A stretch of DNA of 64,000 nucleotides from Mantamonas sphyraenae (Eukaryota; CRuMs; Mantamonadidae), in assembly GCA_026936335.1 (NCBI GenBank), contig JAPMXV010000059.1, positions 124,001 through 188,000 on the forward strand, given 5' to 3'. Made by a program: the position numbers and the translations under genes. The notes under the pieces are model-generated. The model saw nothing but the letters and a program-made list of their open reading frames with translations. It was not told the origin of the DNA and searched no databases. Below are positions 11,215-22,168 of this stretch, piece by piece (the stretch's first letter is position 1; each line of letters opens with the position of its first letter).

Positions 11215-14200
11215 TCATTTTGCTCCCGCCTTGCTCTTGGACGGCACCTTGATGATCATGGGGCTGCTTGTGGCCTGTGTGTACTCCTTGGCGGCCGGCT
11301 TTCCTTCGCCCGTGATCTTGGCCGAGAACAGCTGCTTCTTGGTGCTGCCCCGCGCCGACGACGACGACAACGACGACGACGACGACGACGATGCAAATGA
11401 GCCAGAGGCTCCTCTTTCCACATCCATCTGCGACTCTTTGTTCTTGATGGAGGCCAGGGCGCCCACGAGGCCTCCCATGCCCGTGCGCTTGGGCTTGTTG
11501 CTCTTGGCCTTGAATGTACGCTTGCTTGCAAGCATCTTCTTTGTCTTGTTCCCTGCCGTCTTGGCTGCTTGCACCTGTGCCAGAGACGATGATGTGTCCT
11601 TGCCCCGCCTCTTCTGCTGTTGCTGTTCTTCCTCCTTCTCCTCCGCATCCTCCAGATCAAACTCCTCTTCGCCCTCGTTGGCCTCGGCCACCACGTCGAC
11701 ATTGGCGTCGTCGTCCTCCTTGTCATCGTCCAGATCAAACGCGCCACCATCGTTCTCCTCGTCGTCCTCGTCGTCCTCGTCGTCCTCGTCCAACGACACG
11801 TGGGTGACCTTGTTGGCACGCATGCGACGACGATACTCGGCGGCACGCTTGCCCACACGCGAGTGTGCGGCAGGTGCAGAGTCACGAGCACGCTCCTGGG
11901 TGCTCATGGGCCCCGGTGCACGCTGGATGCCCTTGGCCAGCATCTCACGCGCCTCCCTGTCCAGATCCTTCTGTGCCTGGGCGGCGTCTGCATAGGCATC
12001 GACGCTGGGGACAAAGTCGCTGCGACGGAACTTTTGCGTAAGCAGCGTTTCCATCTTTTCGGCCAGGGCACCCATCTGGTGCTTGGTGGCAATGTTGATG
12101 GCAATTTCCACGGCCTGTGCGTACTGCATCATGGCCGCGAGTTCCAGGGCACGTGCCGCGCGTTCGGTGCTGCACGCTTGGTTGACCTGCTGGATGAGCA
12201 GCGTGTCCAGCGCCTTGCGTTCCCGCTCCAGCTCCGAATCCAAATCCAGCGGCTCGCCGCGACGCACACGCGATTTGATGTCGCGGATGGTTGCGTGCAG
12301 GTCGATGGAGCTGCGCATGTACTGCTCCTCCAGCTCGGTGGCCGCCGGCAGATCTTCGGCCAGCGGGATCTCCAGCGGGGTGGCGTGCTGCACCGGGCGT
12401 GGATGGACGGCCGGGTACGCTTCGCCATTGCGGCAGAGGACGGAGAGCACATGCTCGTCGGTGACCCCCAGCACAAACTGCACATCGGTGTCACTCTTGA
12501 CACTGGAACGCAGATCGGCCACGGGCATCCACTCGTGATCCCATTCGGGAACGAGCATACGCACCGTGTCTGCCGTGTCGACACTCACCAACAGTCCGTT
12601 CTCGGCAAACCCGGCCCACTTCAACTGCTCGGCGGGGCCCAGGGGCAGCCTGTCACGCACCACTCTGCGCTGGCTCTGCATGTCGTACAACACATACTCC
12701 AGTGTTTGGGACTCTTGCGTGGGCATGCCGCCGTGGTAGATCACGGCCAGCTGGTGACCAGCACCCACCGCACACACTACGGGGCCCGGCACGCTAAACA
12801 CCTGCTTCTGGATCCCAGTGTACGAAAACACACGCAGCAGCTGGCGATCGGTGACGACGGCGGCCCACTTGAACCCCAGTGTCACCGCCTCGATGCTCTC
12901 GCCCACGGGCATCTTGACGGTCCACTTTGTGTCTGTGCTCCAGCCCACAAAGGCGCGATAGAACAGCATCGACTGCGTGTCGCCCGTGGCCCGGCTGCCA
13001 AACACCGCGGCGTGGGTGCCCAACGCAGCCATCGAAAAGTCGTAATGGTCGGTGAAGCGCACGTTGGCATATGTTTGCTTGTCCACAAAGTCGATCTCCA
13101 CCGAGGCGTAATTGGCCTCCCGTCGGTGCAAGATGGCACCCACGCTGTTCCAGCACATGAATCGTCGCTCCTCCTCCTCCGGCGTGGCGCTCGGTTGCAT
13201 CGGCTCCTGCATGGCCGTGCTCTGTGCTGCTGCAGCGGCTGCCAGGTACGCACTCGGCGTACGTGGTGTGTGCCGGCTCGAACTCGGAGTCGACACACTG
13301 GCCATCTCCTCATCCGCACGCAGAAACTGTGCGTTTGCAGTTGCGGGCGATGTCTCCATGTCCAGGGAGGACGAGGAGGACGACGATGCCGCTGCGTCAG
13401 CCTCGCCGTTCACAGACACACGACTGCGTTTCACATCCACAGCTGTGCCTCCCGCGTGCACCTCCACTTCCATGCCAAGATCCTCCTCGTCGTCGTCTTC
13501 GTCGTCGTCGTCGGTGGCCTCCAGGATGCGCACGTTGCGCTTGCGCTTCCTTGGTGTGGCATGCTCTTGGTCATTTGCAGCCCCGTCTGCGTTGGTTTGC
13601 GTCGTGGTGTCGTCACCGTCGTTGTCGTCGTCGTCGTTGTCGTCGTCGTCGTCAAACATGGCAGAAATGCGATTGGCAGCCTGTGCAGATTCACCTGCTA
13701 CAAACTCGGCGGGGCTTGCACCCATGTCTTGCGGCGCGGGCATGGAGGCCGGCACGGGGTTGCTCCACAACAAATAGTTGCCGATGTGGTCTGTGAAGCA
13801 GAGGGCATTGAGGGTAGGGTGCCAGCAGACGTCATGGATGTGGTCCGAATGACGCAGTGCCCCGATGCTCTCGCCATCCTTCAGATTCCACACAGTGAGC
13901 TGCTGGTCCAGAGCCACACTGACCAGATAGAGGCCGTTGGGCGAGTAGCGCACCATTGTCGTGTCCTTGGTGTGGCCTCCAGTCAGCGTCTTTGCCTGGT
14001 TTTCCCAGTCGCCACGCGGCAGCAACACCACACGGTTCTCCACAGGCACTGCCAACTGGTGTCCGCTGGGCGACCATGCCACACGGTTGGTCAGCGTGTC
14101 GTCCTTGCCGCCTGTGTTGCGTGCAAACAGGCTTGCGCTGTGCACCGCCGTCCGTTCCTCCACATCCCACACCTTGAGGGTGCCATCGCTGCCCACAGAC

Positions 14201-15042
14201 GCCACAAACTCGTTGTCTGGGTCCATGGCCACGCTTTTCACCTGGCCCTTGTGGCCCTTCAGCAGGGACACGTTGGTCACGTCGGCCACCTTGATCACCC
14301 GGATGTCCGAATCTCTGTGCGTGTGTGCGTGTGTGTGCAAGGTAGCGTGGCGATGTGTCAGGCACTGTGCACAAGCACCATGCGCATATGCGCGCGCACG
14401 GTCGTCCATGTCACCTACTCGCAAGCCACGGCGACGCTGCTGCCCGTCAACGAGAAGCTGACATCCAGCACGCCCGAGCTGTGGCGCAACAACATGCGCG
14501 GTTCCTCGCTGTTGGGCTTTGGATACGAGTACAGAGCAACGGTGCCGTCTTGTGCTGCGCCCACAAATGATGTGCCCTGTGTGTATGTGTGTGTACCGCG
14601 TGTGTGTCCCATGTCAGCCGCCTTGCACGTCTCGCGACCTTTTTTTGCGCGCGCTTTTGGCGCGCTTTTCCCGCGGGGCTCCTTTTGAGGCCATGACGGC
14701 GGCAGCCGAGGCCAGGACAGACCCCAGGACACGTACGCGTGGATGGAATGCGAGACGACGCAGCCCTGCGTCAAAGCCTTTGGTCAGGCTGGCTGGCTCG
14801 GCGTCGCTGAGGTGCGCCTGCTCGTCGAGGTTGCTCAGGTACACCAACGAGTCAGCGCCGCCCGTGATCACAGCACTGTATGACGCACAATTCAATGGAG
14901 TCCGACACACAGCATCCAGTCATGAGGAAGCAGTCCGGTTGAGAAGCGTTGTGCATTGTACATGGCGCGGGAGGGGGGAACAATGGAGAGTTGTGGTGGT
15001 GAGTTGCTGATCACCCACTTTTTGCACAGCCGCGGTGGACCT

Positions 15043-15079
<37 letters not shown>

Positions 15080-15174
15080 ACGTACCTGCCCTTGGGGTGC
15101 ACGTCCAGACACGTGTAGCCACACATGTGCAGGATCTTCTTTTGTCCGAGTTGCCTGCTGCCTCTGCTGGTCAT
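11215..15174 (-). CDS. WDHD1: WDHD1/Ctf4/AND-1 replisome adaptor
   Basis: Four exons on the minus strand: 15174-15086, 14875-14737, 14576-14419, 14314-11215; 1161 aa starting MTSRGSRQLG. An in-frame ATG at 15225 is the alternative start, but it would leave only 14 bp to the divergent gene. The N-terminal WD40 propeller (ITGGADSLVYLSN, LKGHKGQVKSVAMDPDNEFVASVGSDGTLKVWDV, HSDHIHDVCWHPT) is followed by an acidic/Arg-Lys linker and the second, SepB-type propeller (RRFMCWNSVGAILHRREAN ... IEIDFVD). A helical domain follows (LEEQYMRSSIDLHATI, EIAINIATKHQMGALAEKME). The C-terminal tail is acidic then Lys-rich. The family trimer couples CMG helicase to DNA polymerase alpha and other clients. No HMG box is evident. 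Confidence 0.93.
15044..15078. repeat. (CA)n microsatellite inside WDHD1 intron 1
   Basis: CA repeat on plus (TG on the transcribed strand) just downstream of the intron 1 donor at 15085. TG tracts of this kind recur beside introns in this window. Confidence 0.85.
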
Positions 15175-15239
15175 CGTGCGATTGGTGTGGTTTGGACGGC
15201 GTCGGCGCCAGACATGCCAGCCCATCCTTTCGAAAAACT

Positions 15240-17012
15240 ATGTTTGCACGAGTGCGACCCTCACCACGCACGGTGGTGACACAATCCATGCGCACAGTGC
15301 TGAGTGCCACACGCAGGTCACCGTCGTCGTCACGCGGCTGGACGCGCACGCTGAGCACCAACAGCAGCGCAGGTGGCGAAGCGCCAGAGGGAGCCAAATC
15401 AAGCATGCGCAGTTGGGTTATGGTGGGTGGTGCCGTGGGACTGGGTGCCGGGGTGGGGCTCCTGCTGCCCACTCGTCAGGAGATTGCCTCGGCACACTTG
15501 ACGTTGTCCACCCATGATGACGACAACAAGGGCAGCGAAACGTCGCAAGGAACAGCCAGCGAGTGGTCGCCGCCAGCGATTGTGCAGCGGTGGCAGGCCC
15601 AACCCGAGTTGCCGACTGCTGTGGTGCACGCCCTGCAGGAGGCCCTTGGTGATCGCTGCGTTTTGGATGTGGACGAGCGCCAGAGTCACGGCAAGGATTG
15701 GAGTTTCCACAACGCCAGTGCACCCATGGCCGTGGTATATCCGGAGAGTGTGGAGGAAATCAAGGCCGTGGTGGCTGTGTGTCAGGAGCACGGGGTGCCG
15801 CTGGTGCCGTACGGCTCGGGCACCTCGTTGGAGGGCCACACGACAGCGCCCGCAGGCGGACGGGGCGTGTGCATGGACCTGTCGCACATGCGTGAGATTC
15901 TGCGTCTGAGTGTGGAGGACATGGATGTGACGGTGCAGCCTGGAATCAGCTACGGGGAGCTGAACGACGCGTTGAAGGAACACGGGTTGTTTTTCGGCGT
16001 GGACCCGGGGCCCGGTGCATCCATTGGGGGCATGTGCAGCACCAACTGTTCCGGCACACACGCGGTGCGGTATGGCACGATGAAGGACAATGTGCTGAGC
16101 ATGAAGGTGTTGCTTGCGGACGGACGGGTGGTGAGCACAGGTCAGCGAGCACGCAAGTCGTCGATGGGCTATAACCTGACCAACCTGTTTGTGGGTGCGG
16201 AAGGCACGTTGGGTGTGATTCTCGAGGTGACACTGAAGCTGCAGCAAATCCCACCCAGCAGCAGTGTGGCCGTGTGTGCCTTTGACGACCTCGAGCAGGC
16301 CACTCGCACCGTGGTGCGCACCATGCAGGCCGGCGTCCAGATAGGACGCGTGGAACTGTTGGATGCCGAGATGATCCGTGCGGTGAATCTGAACAGCGGC
16401 ACGCGGTTCGCCGAGAAAGCCACCCTGTTTTTCGAGTTTTCCGGAACAGAGGCCGTGGTGGCGGAGCAGACGAAGAGTGTGCTGCGCATTGCCAAGGAAC
16501 AAGGCTGTGCACAGTGCACCTGGGCCACAGACGAGTCGGAGAAGCAGCAGCTGTGGCAGGCGCGCAAGATTGCCCTGTGGAGTGCACCCATGTTGCGTCC
16601 GGGCGCTCAGGTGTGGACCACAGACGTGTGTGTGCCCATCTCGCGCCTGTCCCAGTGCATCAAGGAAACTCAGGCGGACATTGACGCCTCCTTCCTCAAG
16701 GCTCCCCTTGTGGGCCACGTGGGCGACGGCAACTTTCACCTCTTTATCCTCGTCGATCCCGACAACGAGACGGACATGGCCGAGGCCCGTAGACTCAACG
16801 AACGTCTGGTACACCGTGCCATTGCCATGGACGGCACGGCCACGGGCGAGCACGGAGTGGGCATCGGCAAGCGCAAGTACATGACGCGGGAGCTCGGTCC
16901 CGAAGCCGTCGGCCTCATGCAGCAGATCAAACAGCTGCTCGATCCCAAAGGCATCATGAACCCTGGCAAGCAACTGCCGGATGAGAACCTGCAGCCAGCA
17001 GTGCGCAGGTGA
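15240..17012 (+). CDS. LDHD: Mitochondrial D-lactate dehydrogenase (FAD-dependent, LDHD/DLD)
   Basis: Single exon, 590 aa. The N-terminus (MFARVRPSPRTVVTQSMRTV) is Arg/Ser-rich without acids, typical of a mitochondrial presequence, and a hydrophobic segment near residues 57-76 could anchor it in the inner membrane. The FAD-binding PCMH domain has VPYGSGTSLEGH, FFGVDPGPGASIGGM and NLFVGAEGTLGVI. The C-terminal FAD-oxidase domain has GHVGDGNFH and GEHGVGIGKRKYM. The family oxidises D-lactate to pyruvate and passes electrons to cytochrome c or quinone. The stop TGA sits in AGGTGAGTG, which resembles a donor, but no acceptor follows and the length fits the family. The start lies 65 bp from the divergent WDHD1 start. 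Confidence 0.95.
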   Translation: MFARVRPSPRTVVTQSMRTVLSATRRSPSSSRGWTRTLSTNSSAGGEAPEGAKSSMRSWVMVGGAVGLGAGVGLLLPTRQEIASAHLTLSTHDDDNKGSETSQGTASEWSPPAIVQRWQAQPELPTAVVHALQEALGDRCVLDVDERQSHGKDWSFHNASAPMAVVYPESVEEIKAVVAVCQEHGVPLVPYGSGTSLEGHTTAPAGGRGVCMDLSHMREILRLSVEDMDVTVQPGISYGELNDALKEHGLFFGVDPGPGASIGGMCSTNCSGTHAVRYGTMKDNVLSMKVLLADGRVVSTGQRARKSSMGYNLTNLFVGAEGTLGVILEVTLKLQQIPPSSSVAVCAFDDLEQATRTVVRTMQAGVQIGRVELLDAEMIRAVNLNSGTRFAEKATLFFEFSGTEAVVAEQTKSVLRIAKEQGCAQCTWATDESEKQQLWQARKIALWSAPMLRPGAQVWTTDVCVPISRLSQCIKETQADIDASFLKAPLVGHVGDGNFHLFILVDPDNETDMAEARRLNERLVHRAIAMDGTATGEHGVGIGKRKYMTRELGPEAVGLMQQIKQLLDPKGIMNPGKQLPDENLQPAVRR

Positions 17013-17101
17013 GTGAGTGTGTGGGAGGGGGAGGAAGGGGGGGCAGAAAGGGAAGGGGAAGACCAGCGCTGGCTTGTGGAACAAAATCAATCCAACCGGC
17101 C

Positions 17102-17703
17102 ATGGATATCCTCAACCCGACACCGTTCCTGCAGTCGTTGGAAAACAAGCGCATTGAAGTGGCACTCAAGTGGGGCCAGAGCTATGTGGGCGACCTGGTG
17201 TCGCACGACGCGTACATGAATCTGCGCGTGAGTTTGTCATTAGCACGCCATAGCTAGCACGAGGGGCGGCAGGGTGTGTGAAAGAGGGGGAGAGTGGGGT
17301 GGTGCGTGGTGGAAACGACGTTGGTGCATGCCTGGGTGTGTGGGATGGTGTGGAGGACGTGTGACGGCGAGCGTACGGTGTCGGGCATGCGCACAGATTC
17401 CGCAGAGGAGACAACCGTCGACCAAAACTCACACGCACACATGGAAATCATCCATGAAAAACGGACGCACACACACAGCTGGACAACACCGACGAGGTGG
17501 TCAAGGGCGAGAAAAAGGCCACGCTGGGCGAGGTGGTTATTCGGTGGGTTGACGGGAACGAGAGGGTGGCGCGCTTTGGAACGCAGGGGCTGACACGCAC
17601 GATGTGGACTCACAGATGCAACAACGTTTTGTACATTAGAGAGATGCCGTCGGAGGATGGAAAGGAGGCAGAGAGCAACAGCTCAGACACAATGGAAACC
17701 TAA
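17102..17703 (+). CDS. SNRPF: Sm core snRNP protein F (SmF)
   Basis: Three exons, 17102-17227, 17479-17543, 17616-17703; 92 aa. Sm1 motif: NKRIEVALKWGQSYVGDLVS, then DAYMNLRLDNTDEV. Sm2 motif: GEVVIRCNNVLYIRE. The start MDILNPTPFLQSLENK aligns with SmF (LNPKPFLNGLTGK). The protein is part of the heptameric Sm ring on U1, U2, U4 and U5 snRNAs. The C-terminal tail is acidic (EDGKEAESNSSDTMET). The last intron has GGCTGACACG then CACAG. The TAA overlaps the stop codon of the opposite-strand ankyrin gene. Confidence 0.95.
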
Positions 17704-18455
17704 TTTGCGGGCAGTTGTTTGGCCGCGAGCAGCAGGTGAAGCAGGTGTGGGTTGTTGAGTCGACGTGCAAGCGGCAGAGGACACACGCCGTCGCGTCTGC
17801 ACTCAAGTGGATTGCGTAGACGTGGCACACCTGCGAGGGAGTCTTGCATGGGTCCGTTGGCGCTGAGAAGAGCTCGTAGTGTGGCCACGTCGTTGTTCTG
17901 CACGGCCAGTAGCACGGGACAGGCGTGGTCGCTGCGGCTGCACACGTTGGCATCGGCACCATGGCGAAGGAGCAGCCGCACAACGCGTGAGTGGCGATGG
18001 CGTACAGCCAACAAGAGGGCCGTCCAACCGTAGCCTTGCGACGATTGGGCGTTGACCAGCGCACGACCGTGGCTGGGACGTAGCAAGGCGGCACATGTGG
18101 CCACACTTCCATTCTGGGCGGCCACCATGAGCGGTGTCACTCCCTGCTCGTTGACGATGCGTGGGTCTGCGCCGTGGGACTCGAGTAGCGCGCGTACCAC
18201 GGCCTCCTGGCCATGTTGGGCTGCAAAGAAGAGCATGGTGACACCGTTGATGCCTTGGTAATCCACCTGCAGGCGATTTCTGTGGATATCCAGCAGTTCC
18301 AATGCACGGTGTTCCTTGCCCAGGCGAATGGCTGCAAACACCTTGTTTTCCACCTGCGTTGTGCTCACCAGCACCTTTATGCTGGCCAGCAGAATCACAG
18401 GCGTCAACACAATCAGACAGCAAAACGCTCGTTTGTTCCACGTCGCAGCATCCAT
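17700..18455 (-). CDS. Membrane-anchored ankyrin-repeat protein
   Basis: Single exon, 251 aa. One hydrophobic segment near residues 11-30 (CCLIVLTPVILLASIKVLVS) after a short positive N-terminus suggests a signal anchor. About five ankyrin repeats follow (GVTMLFFAAQHGQEAVVRAL, GVTPLMVAAQNGSVATCAAL, GWTALLLAVRHRHSRVVRLL, CPVLLAVQNNDVATLRAL). Function unknown; ankyrin stacks usually bind proteins. Its stop (TAG, 17702-17700) interlocks with the SmF stop (TAA, 17701-17703). Confidence 0.85.
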   Translation of the reverse strand: MDAATWNKRAFCCLIVLTPVILLASIKVLVSTTQVENKVFAAIRLGKEHRALELLDIHRNRLQVDYQGINGVTMLFFAAQHGQEAVVRALLESHGADPRIVNEQGVTPLMVAAQNGSVATCAALLRPSHGRALVNAQSSQGYGWTALLLAVRHRHSRVVRLLLRHGADANVCSRSDHACPVLLAVQNNDVATLRALLSANGPMQDSLAGVPRLRNPLECRRDGVCPLPLARRLNNPHLLHLLLAAKQLPAN

Positions 18456-18527
18456 GTGGCTGGCGACGTTCGCGCACCGCCGGTCTCTCTATCACACACT
18501 CACACTCTCCTGTCCACCCGCCGCCTC

Positions 18528-21500
18528 TCAGATGATCAACTTGTCGAGTTGGGCCTTCATGCCACGACGGGACCGTGTCTGCCGTGCGTCTTCGTCCTCT
18601 TTGATCTCCTTGCCAAGCTTCTTGGCCAGGCGAAGCCTGCGTTCGCGATGCTGGCCCTCCTCACGCCTGCGTGCCGCGTTGCGTTGGATCATGAGCACCT
18701 CACGCATGCCTGGGTTGTGTTTGTTGTCCGCCAAGTCTTGTTGGAAGTTGGCTTGAGCCTCTTTGAGCTGCATGCTGTTTTCAAACATGCGCCGCACCTC
18801 CTCCTCGTCCCCGTTGTCCACGCTGGGCATCAGTTGGCGCAGCATCGCCTGCTCCTTCGCACTCAGTCTGCTGTACACGTCGTAATTCACCACGTCGCTG
18901 AGATCGATCCGTGCCAGCCTCGAATCCGCCGTCAACCACGCCTCGCCAAACTTGATGTCCTCCTCGCTATCCATCAGCATCCCCCCTTCATCATCGTCCA
19001 AATCGCCGTCGTCTGAGCCCCACGCATCGTCGTCTTTGCTCTTGCTCTTGCTTCGCCGCTGTCGCCTTGCGGCTGGTTTGCGCTTGCGTTTCGCAGGTGG
19101 CTGCTTCAACGTCCCTTCTGGAATCTCTGCTTCCTTTTCGATCACCAGCCGTTCCTGTGCCACCCCGTCGCCCGATGCGCCACCAATGCGCAGCACAATC
19201 CGAGTGGTGATGGACGAGGGAGTTGTGGACGTCGTGCTTGATGACGTGGAGCTTGCTGTTGTTGTCGTGTTGCCGCCACTGCTGCTGTTGCTGTTGTTAG
19301 TAGTGTTGTTGTTGGTGGTGCTGCTGCTGCTGTTGATGCTGTTGCTGTTGTTCACCGGTTCTGTGTCCATGCTATCCTTGCTTTCGTCGCCTGCCTTTCC
19401 TTCGTCGATTGCCTTGCCTTCATCGCGTGCCCTGCCTGCATTTGGCTGTGCTTGTTCCTTGCGATGCTTCTGCGGCGGTTGAAAGGAGCCGCCAGTGCGT
19501 GCCACGGACGAGGTGCTGTCTGACGAGGACATGCGAACACGTGCCATGCCACTTGTGGAAGCCATGTTGCTGCTGTTGCTGCTGTTGCTGCTTCTATGTG
19601 CCTCACCTACTGTCTCAGCTTGCTCCACCACGTGCAGCACCACGTCTGTGTTGTCCTCCACCAGCGACCGTTCCAGCAGCTGCTCCTCGTCCTGTGCCTC
19701 CTGTCCACGTCCCTGTACCACCATGGCACTGTCCCCCATCTTCTTTGCGGTCGGTTTCACCACATCCATGGGCTTCGAGTTGCTGAACGTGCTGGGCCGC
19801 GGGCTGGCCAGGGTACGTGCTGTGTTGACATTGCCACCACTGGTCGTTGCCATCCCAACACCACCCATGCTGCCTCGGCTTGCACTCCTGCTGTTGCTGC
19901 GAGCGCCATTGGGGGGCGGTGTCGGCGTGCCCAGAGCACTGCCCCCTCGATTCACGCTCTCCGACACGGGCGAAATGAACCCGGGACGTGGGATGCTATC
20001 ACGCATCGACACAGGCGTGCTCGTCATGTTGCGTGCCATCAGTGCACTCCTGGGCGTCACAGGCGAGGTCTCCGGCGTGCTACTGCCGCCACCACCACCA
20101 CCGCCACCGCCGCCACCCTCTGAACTCTGTGACAGCGAACTGCCGGGCCGCGATCCCGATCGCCATCGTCGGTCCGTGTACACCACTTGCGCGTCGTAGG
20201 AGAGGGCTGCGGTGCCGTCGCTGGAAAGCACGAAATCAATGCGTCCTGCGTCCAAGAGGTCGCCCAGGGTGTTGATGCGCGGCACCGTGCTGCGCTTGAC
20301 CAGCACCAATTGCATGCGACTGACGTCGTCCTGTGTGATGGGCTCCTTCTTCCAGAACTCGTGCGAGTAGATGCACGAACGCACCGAGGAACGCCAATTG
20401 GAGGCGGCCCCCAGCTTGCGCAGCACCCCCTTGCGGAAGATCCACGTCCGATTGCCTGCGTAGTCGTACAGGTCCTCGTATGTACACCGGCCCCCTTTGG
20501 CCTCCTCCATCATCACATGTTTCACCATGTGCAACACAGAGTCAAACACGAGTGTGCCCCTGTCCAACGCGTGAACCGTCGCCTTGAACCGTTCCAGCTC
20601 CGCTCGCCGCTCGCCACTCAACGCCTTTTCGGGCGTCGTGTGCACTCGCCCGCCACTTGCACGCGACCCCGAACGCCCCTTGGATGGTGTCGATGCCTTT
20701 TTGCCCTTGCCGCTGCCCTTACTTTTGCCCTCCTTCTTCTTGCTCGGCGTGCTTGTGCGCTTCCTGCTTCCTTTCGCCTTGCTGCTGCTCTTGCTCTTCC
20801 CAGGCCCTCCTGATGCTTCCCCCGCCCCATCGCCTCCAGATGTTCCTGTTGCTGTCCCTACCAGCTCGTGGCCGTCTGTGCTGCTGCCACTGCCGCTGCT
20901 GCTGCTGCTGCTGCTGCTGCTCGGGTCGACCTGTCCGCCGTGCCTGATCTGCGCGAGGCCCTCTTTGTCCTCGACCTGCGCAAGCGTCAATGGCGCAGGT
21001 GCTGACGCCATTCCATCTGCAGGATGCAATTGGGTGCGTGCACGCTTCTCCCAGGGCATTTCCGTGTTGCCGTCCGGCATGGCTGCAAAGAGGTCTCGCG
21101 GAGCGCCGGACAGCTGAGTCGCTTCGGCTCCAGCCTCCTCCTCGGCCTCTTCTCGTAGCCGCTTGTGCTGGCCCGTGTGCAGCGAGGTGACCCGATGGAA
21201 CGGAGTGTTGTGCATGTGCATGTGCAACGCAGGCTGTGTGTGCACGTGGTCTGTGTGGTTCATCATCATCTCCGGCTCTTCCTCCTCCTGCGGCTCCGAC
21301 GCCTGCACGTCCTCTTCCTCTTGCGCTCCCAGTTCGGCCCACAACAGATCTTCCGCCGAACGCGGCCTTGGCGCAAGCCTGGGGTGCGTGCGCACGTGTG
21401 CGTCCCCCGACATGGCCATTGCACCCATGCCCGCCCCCATCATGCCACCCATAGCCCCCACGCCTCCACCCATTCCGTCGCGGGCGCTGTCATAGATCAG

Positions 21501-21740
21501 TCGCAACTGCAACTCTGCGTCCATCCCGTCCACATCGTCGTCGTCGTCGTCGTCCACGTCGTCATCCACCGTCAATCCCCGTCTGTCCGACAGCTGTTCC
21601 CGCTCCTCCTCTGTGTCGTGCCCTGCGTCGTCCATGCTGTGCACCAGAAAGTGCCTTGGGGCCAGCACCATCTGCTCCTCCTCTTCCTCCATCATGTCCT
21701 GGTGATGACCGTGTCCACCCTCATGATGGGAAGACCACAT
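18528..21740 (-). CDS. Large nuclear-type protein with winged-helix-like and DEUBAD/ASX-like regions
   Basis: Single exon, 1070 aa from the ATG at 21740. The N-terminal third is acidic and Met/Gly/Ser-rich. A Lys/Ser-rich stretch precedes an ordered block near residues 385-510 (RGTLVFDSVLHMVKHVMMEE, CTYEDLYDYAGNRTWIFRKG, WRSSVRSCIYSHEFWKKEPI) that reads like a HARE-HTH or other winged helix. Poly-Gly, Ser and Asn tracts follow. The C-terminus (AWLTADSRLARIDLSDVV, EQAMLRQLMPSVDNGDEEEV, ANFQQDLADNKHNPGM) resembles the DEUBAD domain of ASXL and NFRKB proteins, which activates UCH-type deubiquitinases in chromatin complexes. The winged-helix-then-DEUBAD order fits ASXL better than NFRKB. Assignment by pattern only. 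Confidence 0.6.
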   Translation of the reverse strand: MWSSHHEGGHGHHQDMMEEEEEQMVLAPRHFLVHSMDDAGHDTEEEREQLSDRRGLTVDDDVDDDDDDDVDGMDAELQLRLIYDSARDGMGGGVGAMGGMMGAGMGAMAMSGDAHVRTHPRLAPRPRSAEDLLWAELGAQEEEDVQASEPQEEEEPEMMMNHTDHVHTQPALHMHMHNTPFHRVTSLHTGQHKRLREEAEEEAGAEATQLSGAPRDLFAAMPDGNTEMPWEKRARTQLHPADGMASAPAPLTLAQVEDKEGLAQIRHGGQVDPSSSSSSSSSGSGSSTDGHELVGTATGTSGGDGAGEASGGPGKSKSSSKAKGSRKRTSTPSKKKEGKSKGSGKGKKASTPSKGRSGSRASGGRVHTTPEKALSGERRAELERFKATVHALDRGTLVFDSVLHMVKHVMMEEAKGGRCTYEDLYDYAGNRTWIFRKGVLRKLGAASNWRSSVRSCIYSHEFWKKEPITQDDVSRMQLVLVKRSTVPRINTLGDLLDAGRIDFVLSSDGTAALSYDAQVVYTDRRWRSGSRPGSSLSQSSEGGGGGGGGGGGSSTPETSPVTPRSALMARNMTSTPVSMRDSIPRPGFISPVSESVNRGGSALGTPTPPPNGARSNSRSASRGSMGGVGMATTSGGNVNTARTLASPRPSTFSNSKPMDVVKPTAKKMGDSAMVVQGRGQEAQDEEQLLERSLVEDNTDVVLHVVEQAETVGEAHRSSNSSNSSNMASTSGMARVRMSSSDSTSSVARTGGSFQPPQKHRKEQAQPNAGRARDEGKAIDEGKAGDESKDSMDTEPVNNSNSINSSSSTTNNNTTNNSNSSSGGNTTTTASSTSSSTTSTTPSSITTRIVLRIGGASGDGVAQERLVIEKEAEIPEGTLKQPPAKRKRKPAARRQRRSKSKSKDDDAWGSDDGDLDDDEGGMLMDSEEDIKFGEAWLTADSRLARIDLSDVVNYDVYSRLSAKEQAMLRQLMPSVDNGDEEEVRRMFENSMQLKEAQANFQQDLADNKHNPGMREVLMIQRNAARRREEGQHRERRLRLAKKLGKEIKEDEDARQTRSRRGMKAQLDKLII

Positions 21741-22168
21741 TCTCTCCAGCCACACCTTTTGTTTGGGAAAGGGAAAAAAACCAGAGTGTTGTGGGGAGAG
21801 AAGTGCGGATGTGTTGGCAATCGCTGCGCAGTTGGTTGCAATTGAGCGTGAACGTGGCCCTCACCACCGAGAACAACGCCCAAAAACACATAGAATGTTC
21901 ACCGAGGCATGATATCACTCCTCTGTGGGTTCTTTGTGATCACAGAGATGTTCACACCCCGCTCATGGCTGTGCTAACGGCCAATCGTTCCCACTCCCCT
22001 CGGTTTCCACGCGCACTGAAAGAAGCTAACCAAAGTCATCTAAACAATGGTGACAATGAATCCTTGCGAACAATGCATTGTGTGGACGAGAAGGGATGTC
22101 AAGCAGGTGTGATGGACAAGGCGCACCAGACGCCAACCTGACGGATCAGAAATTGTCACCAAACCAAC
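21741..22168. other. Intergenic, left part of the mobile-element island
   Basis: No convincing coding exon. Contains a short hairpin near 21921-21947 (CTCTGTG ... CACAGAG). Composition is less GC-rich than the gene blocks. I could not find the terminal inverted repeat expected for the transposase at 22169. Confidence 0.4.

Noticed and set aside
11620-14688. 1022-codon open frame on the plus strand
   Set aside because: It is exactly antisense to WDHD1, His/Arg/Val-rich, with no domain; high GC and strong codon bias in the real gene keep the antisense frame open.
17010-17060. Donor-like AG|GTGAGTG at the end of the D-lactate dehydrogenase
   Set aside because: No CTGAC or acceptor before the SmF start, and the protein length already matches the family.
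21921-21947. Hairpin CTCTGTG...CACAGAG as a transposon terminal repeat
   Set aside because: Only 7 bp and no partner copy was found downstream of the transposase.
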